Below the pieces are notes generated by a model that saw only the letters and a program-made list of their open reading frames with translations, made no database searches and was not told where the DNA came from. From Mesodorylaimus sp. YZB2_4 (Eukaryota > Nematoda > Enoplea > Dorylaimida > Dorylaimidae), in the NCBI GenBank assembly GCA_030248295.1, contig JASANH010001537.1:558001-622000 (forward strand): 64,000 nucleotides of DNA, in the 5' to 3' direction. Shown one piece after another: positions 62,697 through 64,000 of the stretch; position 1 is the stretch's first letter; each line of letters opens with the position of its first letter. A program made the position numbers and the translations under genes.

Positions 62697-64000
62697 ATGC
62701 ATTTTTGCGAAATTTTTTGCCCAATATCATGGCAGAATACGCCTGATAGGAAATCTGCTTGGGTTATAATCACCAGTCTCGCATTTGGGGAGAAGCGGGG
62801 GTAATACAGGTAAGATTCATGCAGGACGATGTTAAAATAACTAGCTTTTCAAGATCTACTGTACTTTACATAGATGCGCACGGGTTTCCTGCTTGGCTTT
62901 TTCGTTTTGCTTTATTTAAATTTGAATAATATGGCCAAAATACTTAATCTTCACTGTCACTCCTAGTAGTAAATTTTTATGATTATAGGTTCGTCGGTAT
63001 TACATGTCTAGTAAAAAGAGTGTCATTTTGGTGATTTTTTCAGAGATATTTAAACTAATACAATTAATCATAAGGCATTAGATATGACATCGTGGAAACG
63101 TTTTCATGGCATTGATGCTTTCTTTATTTGCTTGTGTAATGTACAATATGTTGCTGCCCACACTGACGATGAGCCATACGCCCTGAGCTACACATTGGGG
63201 TCATGGCCATAATTGGGGTAGTGTACGAGGGACACGGGGGATGCGGGAATACTGTAGATTGCAGTCACAGGTAGGCTTTTTGGTTTCTTGAGTGGCTTTT
63301 GTAAAATGAGCAGGAATTTTTCCTCGCGAGGGGAAAATATTTTGCGGCGCAACAAAAGTGTATACAGTTTTTTGCAGTCATTCGTGCTGTATTCTTATCC
63401 AAACACCAAGGCGCACTTTAGGGATAAGAAACACAATTGACAATGATGAACATGTGTTCTGCACGTCTGACACTGTGCTGTAAATCCTGGTGTTACTTCA
63501 GGGGTGTGTGGCTATGAAAAGTTTTGTGAGTAATTTTGTCTATGATAGAGACTAACCGCGCCCCTTTTGATTTATTTGAAGGAGAAAGAGAATTAATTAG
63601 AGGGTCCAATGCAGAGGCATAACTCGATAAGAAGTATTAGATTTGTGTTTTTTCTTGAGAATACTGTATGTTATGATATTGTTATCGTGATGCTAAGATT
63701 GAAGATGCCTTATCCGAATTCCGTACTCGTGCGTCTTCGGAATACTGCTCAATTGAGGATGTACGGTATTTCAACAGGCAGGGGTGCAGGTAGCCCAGCA
63801 TAGGTGTTATGACACCAGCTGTGATATCGACAAGTTTCTGTCACTTTTTGACAATGATCACCCAAATTCCGCGCGTGATCGTGATCAACCTGCTTAATGA
63901 CATAAGTCGATAATTTATCTGTCTGTCTTGCGTCTTAAACATTGCACGCAATCAATCTAGGCTCACTGGAGTAGAAACCACTAACTGTAGCTTTTTGTAC
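62697..64000. other. Right-edge region without recognised genes
   Basis: A/T-rich sequence. At 62755-62775 GCTTGGGTTATAATCACCAG weakly echoes the sequence next to direct-repeat unit 1. A plus-strand ORF of 64 codons (63609-63803) has no recognised features. Confidence 0.4.

Overview
The window is animal nuclear DNA, most likely from a nematode. The genes have many short GT-AG introns, often with TTTCAG- or TTTTAG-type acceptors. Several start codons lie just downstream of an orphan 3' splice site, as expected for spliced-leader trans-splicing. One long gene is built from EB, lustrin-type cysteine-rich and Kunitz modules, a combination typical of nematode secreted proteins. The exact clade cannot be fixed by eye.

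Left half, plus strand, in order: the 3' part of a CBP/p300 acetyltransferase (65-3108, continuing off the left edge); mitochondrial ribosomal protein L44 (3671-7495); a type II PIP kinase, PIP4K2 (7971-12047); the kinesin-II motor subunit KIF3A (12852-17620); the complex I subunit NDUFA10 (17967-20225); an unrecognised single-pass membrane protein (20550-21260); a BTB-BACK protein (23843-27842); ASCC2 (28210-31661); and the SWIM-domain recombination factor ZSWIM7 (31841-33009). Gaps in this half are often only 0.2-0.5 kb. ASCC2 and ZSWIM7 are 180 bases apart and each ATG follows a strong acceptor, so they may form an operon.

Right half, minus strand: a DNAJB6-like J-protein (33350-36567), the SERCA calcium pump (41057-47062) with an 18-nt microexon, and the modular EB/lustrin/Kunitz gene (49173-57232). 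Beyond 57.3 kb the DNA is gene-poor. It holds a probable Polinton/Maverick-type polymerase fragment (60550-61161, minus), a duplicated copy of its leader, and a rhodopsin-like receptor on the plus strand that lacks its first two membrane helices (61956-62696).

The introns and gaps carry mobile DNA. A 754-bp element with about 114-bp inverted ends sits inside the Kunitz gene. A dispersed repeat family with tRNA-like heads has at least three copies. There are about ten further tRNA-like fragments, an antisense LINE 3' end inside KIF3A, and runs of 9-15 G. No intact tRNA, rRNA or CRISPR array was seen.

Exon positions were read by eye from splice consensus, reading phase and conserved protein motifs. 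Some may be off by a few bases.
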